A DNA stretch of 64,000 nucleotides from Rhizobium freirei PRF 81 (GCF_000359745.1 NZ_AQHN01000077.1:62001-126000), one strand, 5' to 3'; shown: positions 42,666-51,887, numbered from the stretch's first letter. The notes: a model not told the origin generated them from the letters alone. Translations and numbers: made by a program.

Positions 42666-44870
42666 ATGTCCGGTGTCAACAGCACCCAGCAGGATGTGGA
42701 CATCGATCTTGCGCAGCTCTTTCGCGCCGTATGGCGGCGGCGGCTGAGGGTCGTTGCCATCACCTTGGCAGGGGCCTGCCTGGCGTTCGTTGTCGCCAAG
42801 GTGATTTCGCCGGAATACCGCAGCGAAACCCGTATCCTGATCGAGCCGCGTGCGCCGGCCTTTGCAACCACGACCAGCAATGATGCCGGCTCCGCCCCGC
42901 TGCTGGACGAGCTTAATATTGCCAGCCAGGTTCAGATCCTGCAGTCGGCGGACCTGATCAAGCAGGTCATTACCAATCTCAAGCTCTACGAGCGCCCGGA
43001 ATTCGATGCCGCCAACAACAGGTCCGCGCTTTCCGATATTCTCGTCAAGCTGCATCTGAAACGTGCTGCCGGCGACAAGGCACCGGAAGAGCGGATGCTG
43101 GATGCCTTCACCGGCCGGCTGCAGGTCTACCAGATCAACACTTCGCGCGTGATCGGCGTAAGCTTCAGTTCCCGCGATCCATCCTTGGCCGCAAGCGTGC
43201 CGAATGCGATCGCGCAGGTCTATCTGTCCATGCAGAGCGGCGCCAAGCTGGATTCCAACAGCGAGGCGACGCGCTGGCTGGAGCCGGAAATCACCAAACT
43301 GCGCGAAAAAGTCAGCGAGGCCGAAAAGAAGGTTGCAGATTATCGCACTGCCAATGGTCTGCTTCAGACCAGTCAGAACAACAATTTCGCCACCCAGCAG
43401 CTCGCCGATATCTCCACGCAGCTCGCACAGGTTCGCGGCGACAAGGCCAGTGCCGAAGCGCGCGCTCAGGCAGTGCGCAACGCGCTCTCCAGTGGCCGCT
43501 CCACCGACACCCTCTCCGACGTTTCCGGGTCGCAGACCGTTCAGCGGTTGAAGGCGACGGAATCCAACCTGGAATCGCAGATTTCGGACCTGTCCACGAC
43601 CCTGATGGACGGCCATCCGCGCCTGAAGAGCCTGCGCGCCCAGCTTGCCGATATCCGCCAGCAGATCAACCGCGAGACCCAGAGGATACTTGCCAGCATC
43701 GGCAATGAGGCCAAGGTAGCGCAGCTACGCGAACAGCAGCTGCTGGCGCAGTCGAATACGCTGAAGGCCGCGAGCGCCAAGGCAGGGGAGGACGAAGTCG
43801 GCCTCAATGCGCTTGAACGCGAAGCCGCAGCCCAGCGGCAATTGCTCGAGACCTATCTTGCCCGCTATCGTGAAGCGGCATCTCGTGTGGATAAGAATTC
43901 AAGCCCGGCCGATGCCCGCGTCGTTTCGACAGCGGTGGAGCCGGTCGATCCGGCTTTCCCGAAGGTTGGCCCGATCGTCGTCGTCGCAACCCTCGCAACC
44001 TTCCTTCTGACCTCCATCGTGATCATGCTTGCGGAATTGTTCAGCGGCCGCGCCTTGCGACCTGTAGGGTCGGGCGGTCGTCAGGAAAAAAACGAAGCCA
44101 AGGTTGCGCTTCATGATCAGCCCGACACCCCGGCAGAGGCTGTCACCGTCAAGCGCGCCAATGCGCCCGCCAGCATGCTTTCAGTCCCCGCCGCCGAAAC
44201 CTTGGCGCCGGAGTTGGAAGCGCCTGTTGATCCCGCGCACAAGCCGAAGGAAACAGTCAGGAAATCGGAGGAGGAAGAGGATTTCTCCATCCAGTCCGTC
44301 GCCGATTACCTGATCGACAGCGGCTCTCGGTTGGCAATCGCCATATCACCGAGCGGTGATGATGGCTCCACCGCGACCGTCATGCTCGCAAGGACGATTG
44401 CGGATGCGGGAAATCGCATCGTGCTGGTCGATATGACGGGAACCGGTTGCCCCTCCAGGCTCATGGCGGAGCATCACGAACTTCCCGGCGTCACCGATCT
44501 ACTTTGCAGCGAAGCGGCCTTTGCCGATACGATCCATCCGGACCGGCTTTCGGATGCTCATCTCGTGCCGCAGGGTATGAGCGACCTCGGCCGGGCGATG
44601 CGCGGAGCAGACCGCCTCTCCCTGATCCTCGACGCTCTCGGCTCGGCCTATGACATCGTTCTGGTGGAATGCGGCGCAGCGGACGTGTCCGGAGTGGCAC
44701 GGCTGACCCGGAGCAAGGAAACGGAAATCATTCTGTCGATGCCGCAGCCCGACGAGAAGCAGTTCATCTCGGCGATGACGGGATTCCAGAAGGCTGGCTA
44801 CGAGCACATCATCCTGATGTCCGGCTGGCGCGAGGAGCATGATCCGGATACGCGCCGCGACGCCGCCTGA
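42666..44870 (+). CDS. Wzc/ExoP-like polysaccharide co-polymerase with degenerate ATPase domain
   Basis: The 734-residue product has an N-terminal Wzz domain between two membrane spans (VVAITLAGACLAFVVAKVI near 35 and GPIVVVATLATFLLTSIVIML near 440), a periplasmic coiled-coil region (KLREKVSEAEKKVADYR...LRAQLADIRQQINRE), then a Pro/Ala linker and a cytoplasmic BY-kinase-like domain. In that domain the Walker A position reads SPSGDDGSTATV (about 558-570) without the essential Lys, the Walker A' region reads IVLVDMTG without the second Asp, and the C-terminus has no tyrosine cluster. It likely controls chain length without kinase activity. ACGGAG is 9 bases before the ATG at 42666. Confidence 0.93.
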   Translation: MSGVNSTQQDVDIDLAQLFRAVWRRRLRVVAITLAGACLAFVVAKVISPEYRSETRILIEPRAPAFATTTSNDAGSAPLLDELNIASQVQILQSADLIKQVITNLKLYERPEFDAANNRSALSDILVKLHLKRAAGDKAPEERMLDAFTGRLQVYQINTSRVIGVSFSSRDPSLAASVPNAIAQVYLSMQSGAKLDSNSEATRWLEPEITKLREKVSEAEKKVADYRTANGLLQTSQNNNFATQQLADISTQLAQVRGDKASAEARAQAVRNALSSGRSTDTLSDVSGSQTVQRLKATESNLESQISDLSTTLMDGHPRLKSLRAQLADIRQQINRETQRILASIGNEAKVAQLREQQLLAQSNTLKAASAKAGEDEVGLNALEREAAAQRQLLETYLARYREAASRVDKNSSPADARVVSTAVEPVDPAFPKVGPIVVVATLATFLLTSIVIMLAELFSGRALRPVGSGGRQEKNEAKVALHDQPDTPAEAVTVKRANAPASMLSVPAAETLAPELEAPVDPAHKPKETVRKSEEEEDFSIQSVADYLIDSGSRLAIAISPSGDDGSTATVMLARTIADAGNRIVLVDMTGTGCPSRLMAEHHELPGVTDLLCSEAAFADTIHPDRLSDAHLVPQGMSDLGRAMRGADRLSLILDALGSAYDIVLVECGAADVSGVARLTRSKETEIILSMPQPDEKQFISAMTGFQKAGYEHIILMSGWREEHDPDTRRDAA

Positions 44871-46121
44871 TCAATCTTTTTCGCTTTCGTCCGCCGGAGC
44901 CGGGCCGGCGCTCCGTCGAGCCCGCAGCCTTTGCAGAAAGGCATAGAGCTGCCGGTTGCCCTTGATGGCCGTTTTGGCGCGCGTGACGCTGCGCTGTATC
45001 GCCGCCGCCGCATAGCCGGCGGTGGAGATGGGTAGGAGCAGATCATGTTGCGTGGTTTCCACCGGGCACCACGAGCGCTTGTAGGTCTGATCGCCGATCC
45101 CGAAATCGAAGAGGCCGGCACCTTCACGATGCAGCCGTTCTATCATCAGCCAGAACAGCAGTTCGCCGGGGCTGGCCTCCGCCACCAGCGACTCGTCGAT
45201 CGAAGCAAACTGGCAGATCACATGATCGCCTTTGCGCGATAGGGCGGCGATGGCAGCCATATGGCCCTCATGCTCGCCCTTGAGCCTGAGCGCGTGCATC
45301 TGCAGCGTGGCGTCGAAGCCATCCTTTGCCTGGCGAAGCAGCAACCGGTGCAGCACCGTCTGCGTAGGATCGTCGGCAAAGACGTCGGGCAAGCCGGCTT
45401 CCTTGAAGCGAACCGCCTTCTGGCGGAAAAACATGTCCAGCAAAGCATCCTGCTGATCGGGGGCGGCAATCACATGCTCATATCCGCCCTTGGCATCGAG
45501 GATACGGCTCTGGTGCTTGAACTTCTTGCGCCGCCGCTTGGCGTTCACCTGTTTCAGGCTGGCTTCGAAACTGCCGAGGAAAGGCAGCTGAAAGGCGTGG
45601 TTCTGGTTCTCCACGGCCGACAGCGAGGTGAGAGGGCTTCTGCGGCCGCGCCATTCGAGCGGCACATTGCGCAGGATGGCCAGATCAGCCTTGCCACGTA
45701 AGGCTGCCGCCACGGCCGCCATCTGTATCGATGTCAACGCGCCGCTTGCCAGAAACTCGGGGGAGAAAAGGCCGGTATTGATGTTGCTATGGCGTGCGCC
45801 AATGAATTCGGCCCGCTTGACGCCACGGCTGCGGATGATCTCCAGCGGCAGGATAAAGGCGGTCCGACCGGCGAGAGAGCCGCGAATGATGGCGAGCGGA
45901 CGACGGAGGGTCTCTACCCAGGGCACACACCAGTCATAGCTCTGATGCAGAGAAGCAAGATCGTCTTGTTCCAGCGCGCGCCATTCGGCCTCGAGCGGCG
46001 CCATGCTGTCGAAGATTTCAATCCGCAGATCGCCGCGCAGCATCGGCCGCGTTGGCGTATCCCGCTTGTCTGTTGCCGGAGCAACGGCGGTGACGACGAT
46101 ATCTTGCTCCTGCGTCTGCAT
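44871..46121 (-). CDS. FemAB/GNAT-like acyltransferase (CelD/BcsL type)
   Basis: The 416-residue product belongs to the GNAT-like group often annotated as cellulose biosynthesis protein CelD: EIFDSMAPLEAEWRALEQDDLASLHQSYDWCVPWVE, a middle with KRRRKKFKHQSRIL, and the core MHALRLKGEHEGHMAAIAALSRKG...PGELLFWLMIERLHREGAGLFDFGIGDQTYKRSWCP in part. Members sit in polysaccharide loci and may acylate the polymer or its lipid carrier. Its stop abuts the stop of the convergent Wzc-like gene with no base between. Substrate unknown. Confidence 0.85.
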   Translation of the reverse strand: MQTQEQDIVVTAVAPATDKRDTPTRPMLRGDLRIEIFDSMAPLEAEWRALEQDDLASLHQSYDWCVPWVETLRRPLAIIRGSLAGRTAFILPLEIIRSRGVKRAEFIGARHSNINTGLFSPEFLASGALTSIQMAAVAAALRGKADLAILRNVPLEWRGRRSPLTSLSAVENQNHAFQLPFLGSFEASLKQVNAKRRRKKFKHQSRILDAKGGYEHVIAAPDQQDALLDMFFRQKAVRFKEAGLPDVFADDPTQTVLHRLLLRQAKDGFDATLQMHALRLKGEHEGHMAAIAALSRKGDHVICQFASIDESLVAEASPGELLFWLMIERLHREGAGLFDFGIGDQTYKRSWCPVETTQHDLLLPISTAGYAAAAIQRSVTRAKTAIKGNRQLYAFLQRLRARRSAGPAPADESEKD

Positions 46122-46256
46122 TCGATCCTTCCCGCATCGGCGGCGTTCGAATGCAGTGTCGAGGGTAGCGACTTATCTTTGGCTTAAGATGGCGCGATCT
46201 GCCCGCATATCCCGTGGATCAGGGTTAGCGTTGCGTAAACGGCCGGAATACGCTCG

Positions 46257-46466
46257 TTAGTGAGGACGCGGCCCCGCCATCCATTTGATGATGCCCATGG
46301 CGGGCAGCACCCAAATCGTGCCGCTGAGGAGGAAGTAGAGGAATTGGACCCAGCCGGGCTGATCTCCGAGCGTGCGCACGGCAACGATCATGGCGACGAT
46401 TGCGTAGATTGCAACCAGCAGCACAAGCAGGATCATGCCGATGAATTTGCGCAGGCGAAGGGGCAC
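46257..46466 (-). CDS. DUF2842 small membrane protein
   Basis: The 69-residue product PLRLRKFIGMILLVLLVAIYAIVAMIVAVRTLGD... has two membrane spans, the second in FLYFLLSGTIWVLPAMGIIKWM, and matches the alphaproteobacterial DUF2842 pattern (LRKxxGxxLLxxxxxxYAxxA...GxxWxLPxxxxIxWM). The start is a GTG at 46464-46466 with GGAG 10 bases upstream; the open frame is longer but its extra N-terminus is unlike the family. Role unknown. It is divergent from ctaA. Confidence 0.82.
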   Translation of the reverse strand: MPLRLRKFIGMILLVLLVAIYAIVAMIVAVRTLGDQPGWVQFLYFLLSGTIWVLPAMGIIKWMAGPRPH

Positions 46467-46579
46467 GGGATGGTTTCTCCTCTTACAACGACATGCCGCG
46501 ACGGCATGCCGCAAACTCCCGGGACTTGTTTTGCACGCCCCTATCGGGCAAATCAACAGCCTGATCGAAGGGAGACGTC

Positions 46580-47683
46580 ATGGCTGCCACTAATTTCACC
46601 TCGGAACAGGCTATTTTGAAGGAAGTCGGCCGTCAGGATCGCAATCGCCGCGCCATCCGCCTTTGGCTCGCCTGTGTCCTGCTGGTTCTCTTCGGCCTCG
46701 TGCTGGTAGGCGGTGCGACGCGGCTCACCAATTCGGGCCTGTCGATCACGCAATGGCAGCCGATCCACGGCGTCATCCCGCCGCTGAATGCGCAGGAATG
46801 GCAGGACGAGTTCGAGCTCTACAAGCGCATCCCGCAGTTTCAGATCCTGAACAAGGAGATGACGGTCGATGAGTTCAAGGGCATTTTCTGGTGGGAGTGG
46901 GCGCATCGGCTGCTCGCGCGCGCCATCGGCGTGATCTTCGGCGTGCCTCTGTTGTTCTTCGTGCTGACCGGCCGGGTCGAGCGTAAGCTCTGGCTGCCGC
47001 TTGCCGGCATCTTCCTGCTCGGTGGTCTTCAGGGCGCCATCGGCTGGTGGATGGTCTCCTCGGGCCTCGAAGCGCGCACCGATGTCAGCCAGTATCGTCT
47101 CGCGACCCATCTCGTGACGGCCTGTCTGATCTTTGCCGCCTGCATGTGGTTCATGCGCGCGCTGTCTCCGCATTCGAACGAGCCGCCCCCGACACGCTAT
47201 TCGGCAAAGCTTGCCGGTCTCATCGCCATCATGGCTCTGTTCCAGATCTATCTCGGCGCCCTGGTCGCCGGTCTCGATGCCGGCATGAGCTACAATACCT
47301 GGCCGCTCATGGATGGTGCCATCGTCCCCGATGGATTGCTCGTACAGTCACCGGGCTGGATCAATTTCTTCGAGAATCCGAAGACGGTACAGTTCGTCCA
47401 TCGTCTCGGCGCCTACGCGCTCTTTGTCGTTGTCGCTTTCAACATGATTGTCTCACTACGCGCCGCGCCACAGACGACACATGCGCGCCGCTCGGTCGTC
47501 CTGTTCCTGCTTGTGCTGATCCAGGCGATACTCGGCATCACCACGCTGCTGCTGCAGGTGCCGCTACATCTGGCATTGGCGCATCAGGCGGGTGCTCTGA
47601 TCGTCTTTGGTTTCGCGATCGCCAATTGGCGGGGCTTTTATGGCGAATTGCCGCGCCAGACGTCGATCGTCGTGGGAAATTGA
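46580..47683 (+). CDS. ctaA: Haem A synthase (COX15/CtaA)
   Basis: The 367-residue product has eight membrane spans and oxidises the C8 methyl of haem O to make haem A for cytochrome aa3 oxidase. Diagnostic segments are GGATRLTNSGLSITQWQPIHGVIPPL, FWWEWAHRLLARAIG, SSGLEARTDVSQYRLATHL, GALVAGLDAGMSYNTWPLMDG, VQFVHRLGAYAL and LALAHQAGAL, which hold the conserved His ligands and the catalytic Glu-containing loop. Length matches the alphaproteobacterial type 2 enzyme. Confidence 0.96.
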   Translation: MAATNFTSEQAILKEVGRQDRNRRAIRLWLACVLLVLFGLVLVGGATRLTNSGLSITQWQPIHGVIPPLNAQEWQDEFELYKRIPQFQILNKEMTVDEFKGIFWWEWAHRLLARAIGVIFGVPLLFFVLTGRVERKLWLPLAGIFLLGGLQGAIGWWMVSSGLEARTDVSQYRLATHLVTACLIFAACMWFMRALSPHSNEPPPTRYSAKLAGLIAIMALFQIYLGALVAGLDAGMSYNTWPLMDGAIVPDGLLVQSPGWINFFENPKTVQFVHRLGAYALFVVVAFNMIVSLRAAPQTTHARRSVVLFLLVLIQAILGITTLLLQVPLHLALAHQAGALIVFGFAIANWRGFYGELPRQTSIVVGN

Positions 47684-47711
47684 GGCGCATCGCGCCTCAA
47701 CTCAATCCGTC

Positions 47712-49064
47712 CTAGCGCGCCGAGGCGACACTTGCCGCCGACGACATCCGCGACACGACTTTCAAATGCTTGATTTCGCCGCGCTTGAAGGCAGCCAGAA
47801 AGCGGCTGTAATCCTTGAAGACCACGCAGCCATTCGATTCCGCACGGCCGCCTCTGAGCATGTAGGTATGAGCCAGCAAGCCGTCGCGGCCATAGACGCG
47901 TCCGCCGCCTGTGGGCGTCAGGCGCAGCGCCTGCACACCATGGAACAGGCTTTCCCTATATGTCAGCTTATAAGTCTCAGGCGGCGTCGGGCCGGTGTTC
48001 TTGCGGTCGACATAGCGGGGATTGTCACGCATGTGGCCGAGGCCGGAATGGGCTTCGAGACGCTCGCCGCTTGGCAGATAGACCGTCTTCGCTTCGATAT
48101 CGTAGATCGCCGTACCGCTGCCCGGGCTGATGGCGGCAAAGGGATTGATGAAAGGCTTGGCCTTGCGCACGGAGCTTTCATCCGGGTCGGCATAGGCGAG
48201 GAGACGTGCCGGCGGCTGTGCAGGCGTATCCTTGACGGTTGCCCTGGCGATGGCGGCTGAAGCGGGGGTGTTCACACGCCGCAGTTCCGGCTCGCGGTCA
48301 GGGCGGGCCAACGGCACCACGCTGAGTACGGCTTCCGTCATCGCGATGTCGGCATCCTTGGCCGGCAGCGGTGTTGCCTCGGCAATAGCCGGCAGTCCTG
48401 CAGGAGTCGCCGCGGCCACTGCGACCGGCAGCAGATCGGCCTTCGCCGGACCCGCCGCGGGTATGGATGCGGCGGCATACTTCACTTGTGCCAGCGACTG
48501 TACCGCGGCGGCGAAGTTGACGGCGATCACCTTGCGCAGATGATCCAGGGTTTCCGGCGAGGCGGCTGCGACTTCGATGCGGCCACTCTTGATGCTTGCC
48601 GCTGCGCTTTGCTCCAGCTTGATCTGCGACGCCTGCTGCACCAGAGCGTTTGCCAATTGCGAACGAATGGCGTCTTTGCTGGCGGTTTTCGTCTGAACAT
48701 TATCCCCGGCGGGCGTAGAGGCTGCCCAATTTACCGAGGCGCTTGCGGGCACTCCGGCGAAGCGGCTTTGCCCGTTCAGCGATGCGGCCTGGCTGGAAAG
48801 ACGGGCAGGGTGGGCCATATGGCCCTGCGGCACGATGAAAGCCGATGCGCGCGGCGTCAGGAAGTCGTTCGCCGTCGTATTGGCGCCGGGCAGGGACAGC
48901 ACCATCGACTGGGTGGTGATCAGCGTTGCCGCAACCCAGGTCAAAGCCATAACGGCGACGCCGGTGGCCAAAGTGCCGGGACTTATGCTGAAGGATTTTT
49001 TCCGTCGCGAGGCGTAGCCGGAACGCGAAATGAAGTTACCGAAGTCTTCGGTGACAAACGCCAT
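47712..49064 (-). CDS. DUF2778 (Tlde1-like L,D-transpeptidase) protein, membrane-anchored
   Basis: The 450-residue product has a cytoplasmic N-terminus, one membrane span (LATGVAVMALTWVAATLI), a long Ala/Pro/Ser-rich periplasmic linker and a C-terminal DUF2778 domain: TAIYDIEAKTVYLPSGERLEAHSGLGHMRDNPRYVD in parts, TYKLTYRESLFHGVQALRLTPTGG and the catalytic-looking RAESNGCVVFKDYSRFLAAF. The AHSG and SNGC motifs match Tlde1, a YkuD-like peptidoglycan-modifying domain found as a type VI effector in Salmonella. In rhizobia it is chromosomal and usually not next to secretion genes, so a role in the host cell's own wall is more likely. The ATG at 49062-49064 was chosen. Confidence 0.85.
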   Translation of the reverse strand: MAFVTEDFGNFISRSGYASRRKKSFSISPGTLATGVAVMALTWVAATLITTQSMVLSLPGANTTANDFLTPRASAFIVPQGHMAHPARLSSQAASLNGQSRFAGVPASASVNWAASTPAGDNVQTKTASKDAIRSQLANALVQQASQIKLEQSAAASIKSGRIEVAAASPETLDHLRKVIAVNFAAAVQSLAQVKYAAASIPAAGPAKADLLPVAVAAATPAGLPAIAEATPLPAKDADIAMTEAVLSVVPLARPDREPELRRVNTPASAAIARATVKDTPAQPPARLLAYADPDESSVRKAKPFINPFAAISPGSGTAIYDIEAKTVYLPSGERLEAHSGLGHMRDNPRYVDRKNTGPTPPETYKLTYRESLFHGVQALRLTPTGGGRVYGRDGLLAHTYMLRGGRAESNGCVVFKDYSRFLAAFKRGEIKHLKVVSRMSSAASVASAR

Positions 49065-49493
49065 GATACTCGTTATCCAAACTACACAGACACTATGCCG
49101 GCTCACAGATGCACACGCGTCTTGACGCGGAATCCGCGTCCGACCACCACATTGCCGACTGTCTGGAAGCATGCCGAATTATGGTAACCAATTCCTTTAC
49201 ACTGGCTCATTCTTGGATATTCATTGAAAAAAGAGATAGGTTTAACGCCCAATTCATCCCGGCCCGCGAAGCCGTAAAAGAACGAATTCGGCCGACAATA
49301 GGCCGCATCGCGTCACAGGGATCAATTCTTCGTGTAGTGGCTGCTAATTTAGCTGGAAGGCAAAATTGTGGCCGCAGACGCACGAGTGCCTAAATTGGCG
49401 AGGGACGTTAGCCCGATAAAAAGCCCGGCCAATCTATCCCCAAAGAGGAGATGATCGACCGGGCTTTCAGATTCTCAGGTTATGCTCTGCGCC
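49065..49493. other. Gene-free region of 429 bases upstream of DUF2778 gene
   Basis: Apart from the argC terminator at its right end I see no feature. A short AT-rich patch (TTCATTGAAAAAAGAGATAGG, around 49221-49241) may be part of a promoter. Small frames on both strands lack ribosome-binding sites. Confidence 0.4.
49418..49467 (-). terminator. Rho-independent terminator of argC
   Basis: Read on the minus strand, AAAGCCCGG (49467-49459) pairs with CCGGGCTTT (49428-49420) across a 30-base loop, followed by TTT. It lies 27 bases after the argC stop. Confidence 0.75.
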
Positions 49494-50426
49494 TCAGGCG
49501 CCCAGCATCAGATCCATGTTCTGCACGGCGGCGCCCGATGCGCCCTTTCCAAGATTGTCCAGCAGCGCGGCCAGATTGACTTGGGCAGCGCCCGGCGTGC
49601 CGAAGACGAAGAGCTTCATCGTATCCCTGCCGGCGAGCTCGACGGCGTTGATGCGCGGCAGCGCCCGGCTCTCCTCGAGGGAGACGACCTGGACGATATC
49701 CTGGCCGGCATAATGCTCGACGAGTGCGGCGTGGATGCTCTCCAGCGTCGCGCCTTCCGCCAGGTCGCCGAGATACAGCGGCACCTGCACGATCATGCCC
49801 TGCGGGAACCGGCCGACGGATGGCGAGAAGATCGGCGCGCGATCAAGCAGACCATGCGTCGTCATCTCGGGCACATGCTTATGGGTCAGCGTCAGACCGT
49901 AGAGGAAATGTGGCGCGCTGATGGCGTCCGGGTGATCGGCATTCTCCATCTGCGCGATCATCTGCTTGCCGCCGCCCGTGTAACCGGACACGGCGTTGAC
50001 CGTCACAGGATAGCCAGCCGGAAGGATGCCGGCGGCGCGTAGCGGCCGGATGAGGCCGATCGCACCCGTCGGATAGCAGCCAGGATTGGCGACGAAGCGC
50101 GAAGTCTTGATACGGCCGCCCTGATCCTTGTCCATCTCGGCAAAACCATAGGCCCAGTCGGGATGGATGCGGAAGGCCGTCGATGTGTCGATGACGCGGA
50201 CATTGTTGTTGGCGGCCACCATCTTCACCGCTTCCTTCGACGCATCGTCGGGCAGGCAGAGAATGGCGATATCGGCGCTGTTCAGCATGTCCTCGCGCAT
50301 CGCGGCATTGCGGCGCTCGGCTTCCGGAATGGACAGGAGTTCGACGTCGCGGCGGTCGGCCATGCGCGTGCGGATCTGCAAGCCCGTGGTTCCGTGTTCG
50401 CCATCGATGAAGATCTTCGGTGCCAT
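49494..50426 (-). CDS. argC: N-acetyl-gamma-glutamyl-phosphate reductase, short type
   Basis: The 310-residue product reduces N-acetylglutamyl phosphate to the semialdehyde in arginine synthesis. It begins KIFIDGEHGTTGLQIRTRM (NADP-binding) and carries the active-site Cys117 in ANPGCYPTG plus the catalytic His region THKHVPEM. It is the type 2 (about 310-residue) AGPR used by rhizobia, shorter than the E. coli enzyme. Downstream of agmatinase on the same strand, 83 bases apart. Confidence 0.96.
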   Translation of the reverse strand: MAPKIFIDGEHGTTGLQIRTRMADRRDVELLSIPEAERRNAAMREDMLNSADIAILCLPDDASKEAVKMVAANNNVRVIDTSTAFRIHPDWAYGFAEMDKDQGGRIKTSRFVANPGCYPTGAIGLIRPLRAAGILPAGYPVTVNAVSGYTGGGKQMIAQMENADHPDAISAPHFLYGLTLTHKHVPEMTTHGLLDRAPIFSPSVGRFPQGMIVQVPLYLGDLAEGATLESIHAALVEHYAGQDIVQVVSLEESRALPRINAVELAGRDTMKLFVFGTPGAAQVNLAALLDNLGKGASGAAVQNMDLMLGA

Positions 50427-50509
50427 GTTATTCCTGCTCTTTCAATAGGTTCAGAGTGTTTCCGGACTCAGTTTGCCATGGAGTTGATTCAATATGATAA
50501 CAGCCGGAC

Positions 50510-51463
50510 TTAGCGCCCGGCCGCACGCCTTTCGGCATGCAGACCGAGCATATACATCGCCACCGTTGCCCCCGCAATGGCGGTGATGTCGGCATGGTCA
50601 TAGGCCGGCGACACTTCGACGACATCGGCGCCCCTGACATCGAGCTGATGCAGCCGCTGCAGGGCAGAGAGGATCTTCGCACTGGAGGGGCCGCCGGCAA
50701 CCGGCGTTCCCGTACCCGGCGCGTAGGCCGGGTCGAGGCAGTCGATGTCGAAGGTGAGGTAGGCCGGAGCCCCCTTGGTGTGCGAAATGATCGTCGAGGC
50801 AATGTCGGCGGCGCTCATGTCCTCGACCTGGTGGCCATAGAGAATATGGATGCCGAAATCGTCAGGCGCATGCGTGCGGATGCCGATCTGGATAGAGCGA
50901 TCCGGGTCGATCAGGCCGTCGCGCACGGCGCGGGCAACGAAGGAGCCATGGTCGATGCGCTTGCCGTCGTCGAACCAGGTATCTTGATGGGCGTCGAACT
51001 GCACGAGCGCCAGCGGACCATGCTTGGCGGCATGGGCCTTCAGGAGCGGCCAGGTGATGAAATGATCGCCGCCGAGCGTCAGCATGAAGGCGCCGCTGTC
51101 GAGGATGGTCGTTGCCTGCCGTTCGATCGCGGCCGGGGTGTCCTGATGGTTTCCGTAGTCGAGCAAACAGTCGCCATAGTCGATGACGGCCATCTCGGCG
51201 AACAGGTCGCGGTTGAAGGGATATTGCGGATCGTTGTCGAAGATAGCCGAGGCGCGGCGGATCGCCTGCGGCCCGAAGCGCGTTCCCGGCCGGTTTGACG
51301 TCGCTGCATCGAATGGAATGCCCCAGACGACGGCGTCGACGCCTTCAAGCGACTTGGTGAAGCGGCGGCGCATGAAGGAGAGCGCGCCGGCAAAGGTCGG
51401 ATCGCTGGCGGCCGAGGTCAGACTGGTGGCAGTAAAGGCGTGATCAATCGATGTGCTCGGCAA
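50510..51463 (-). CDS. speB: Agmatinase (ureohydrolase family)
   Basis: The product of 317 residues has the binuclear manganese signature of ureohydrolases: LTLGGDHFITWP, LVQFDAHQDTW and YLTFDIDCLDPAYAPGTGTP. The WGIPFDAATSNRPGTRFGPQAIR segment is typical of agmatinases, which release urea from agmatine to give putrescine. I chose the TTG at 51463: it lies 6 bases after AAAGGAG and gives the usual short N-terminus before IDHAFTATSLTSAASDPTFAGAL; ATG codons at 51469, 51484 and 51493 in frame are not well spaced from a ribosome-binding site. The gene overlaps the end of the upstream monooxygenase gene by 20 bases. Confidence 0.9.
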   Translation of the reverse strand: MPSTSIDHAFTATSLTSAASDPTFAGALSFMRRRFTKSLEGVDAVVWGIPFDAATSNRPGTRFGPQAIRRASAIFDNDPQYPFNRDLFAEMAVIDYGDCLLDYGNHQDTPAAIERQATTILDSGAFMLTLGGDHFITWPLLKAHAAKHGPLALVQFDAHQDTWFDDGKRIDHGSFVARAVRDGLIDPDRSIQIGIRTHAPDDFGIHILYGHQVEDMSAADIASTIISHTKGAPAYLTFDIDCLDPAYAPGTGTPVAGGPSSAKILSALQRLHQLDVRGADVVEVSPAYDHADITAIAGATVAMYMLGLHAERRAAGR

Positions 51464-51821
51464 GGGCATCTCCTTTGCCTGCATGAAAATCATAGGCCCG
51501 TTCTACGCGTCCTATGCGAACCTTGTATTCCTCGTACCAGCGCTCGCGCCCGAGCTTCTGCGCCGCCAGATGCGACACCACATTCTTCCAGGCAAGAATG
51601 CTTTGTTCGTCCCGCCAGAAGGAATTGGTGATGCCGAAGCCATCCGGCCCCCTTGCCCCCTCAAGCCCGAGACAGCCGTCCTGTGCGAGCGCCAGAGCCT
51701 CCATCCGTTCGCCCATGGCACCGTAGCCGTTGTCGCCTTCGGTTCGGATGGAAGCGAATGTGACGATGTAATAGGGCGGCTCGGGAGTAGCCGCGAAACG
51801 CGATGATATGCCGTTGCTCAT
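51444..51821 (-). CDS. Antibiotic biosynthesis monooxygenase-like (ABM) protein
   Basis: The 125-residue product has the ABM ferredoxin-like fold: YYIVTFASIRTEGDNGYGAMGERMEALALAQDGCLGLEGA, then SFWRDEQSILAWKNVVSHLAAQKLGRERWYEEYKVRIGRVERAYDF in parts. Such proteins are small dimeric oxygenases or haem-degrading enzymes, often with no known substrate. GGAGAG precedes the ATG at 51819-51821, which decides the start over a longer frame. Its last codons overlap speB, so the two are cotranscribed. Confidence 0.87.
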   Translation of the reverse strand: MSNGISSRFAATPEPPYYIVTFASIRTEGDNGYGAMGERMEALALAQDGCLGLEGARGPDGFGITNSFWRDEQSILAWKNVVSHLAAQKLGRERWYEEYKVRIGRVERAYDFHAGKGDALAEHID

Positions 51822-51887
51822 GATGTCTCTCCGGATGCCGTCAAATTTCGGGATTTGGCCGGAATCGCAACCCAATTGATCCAGTAA

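Noticed and set aside
49109..49393. A 94-codon open frame upstream of the DUF2778 gene
   Set aside because: No ribosome-binding site, AT-rich composition unlike the coding regions and no recognisable motif.
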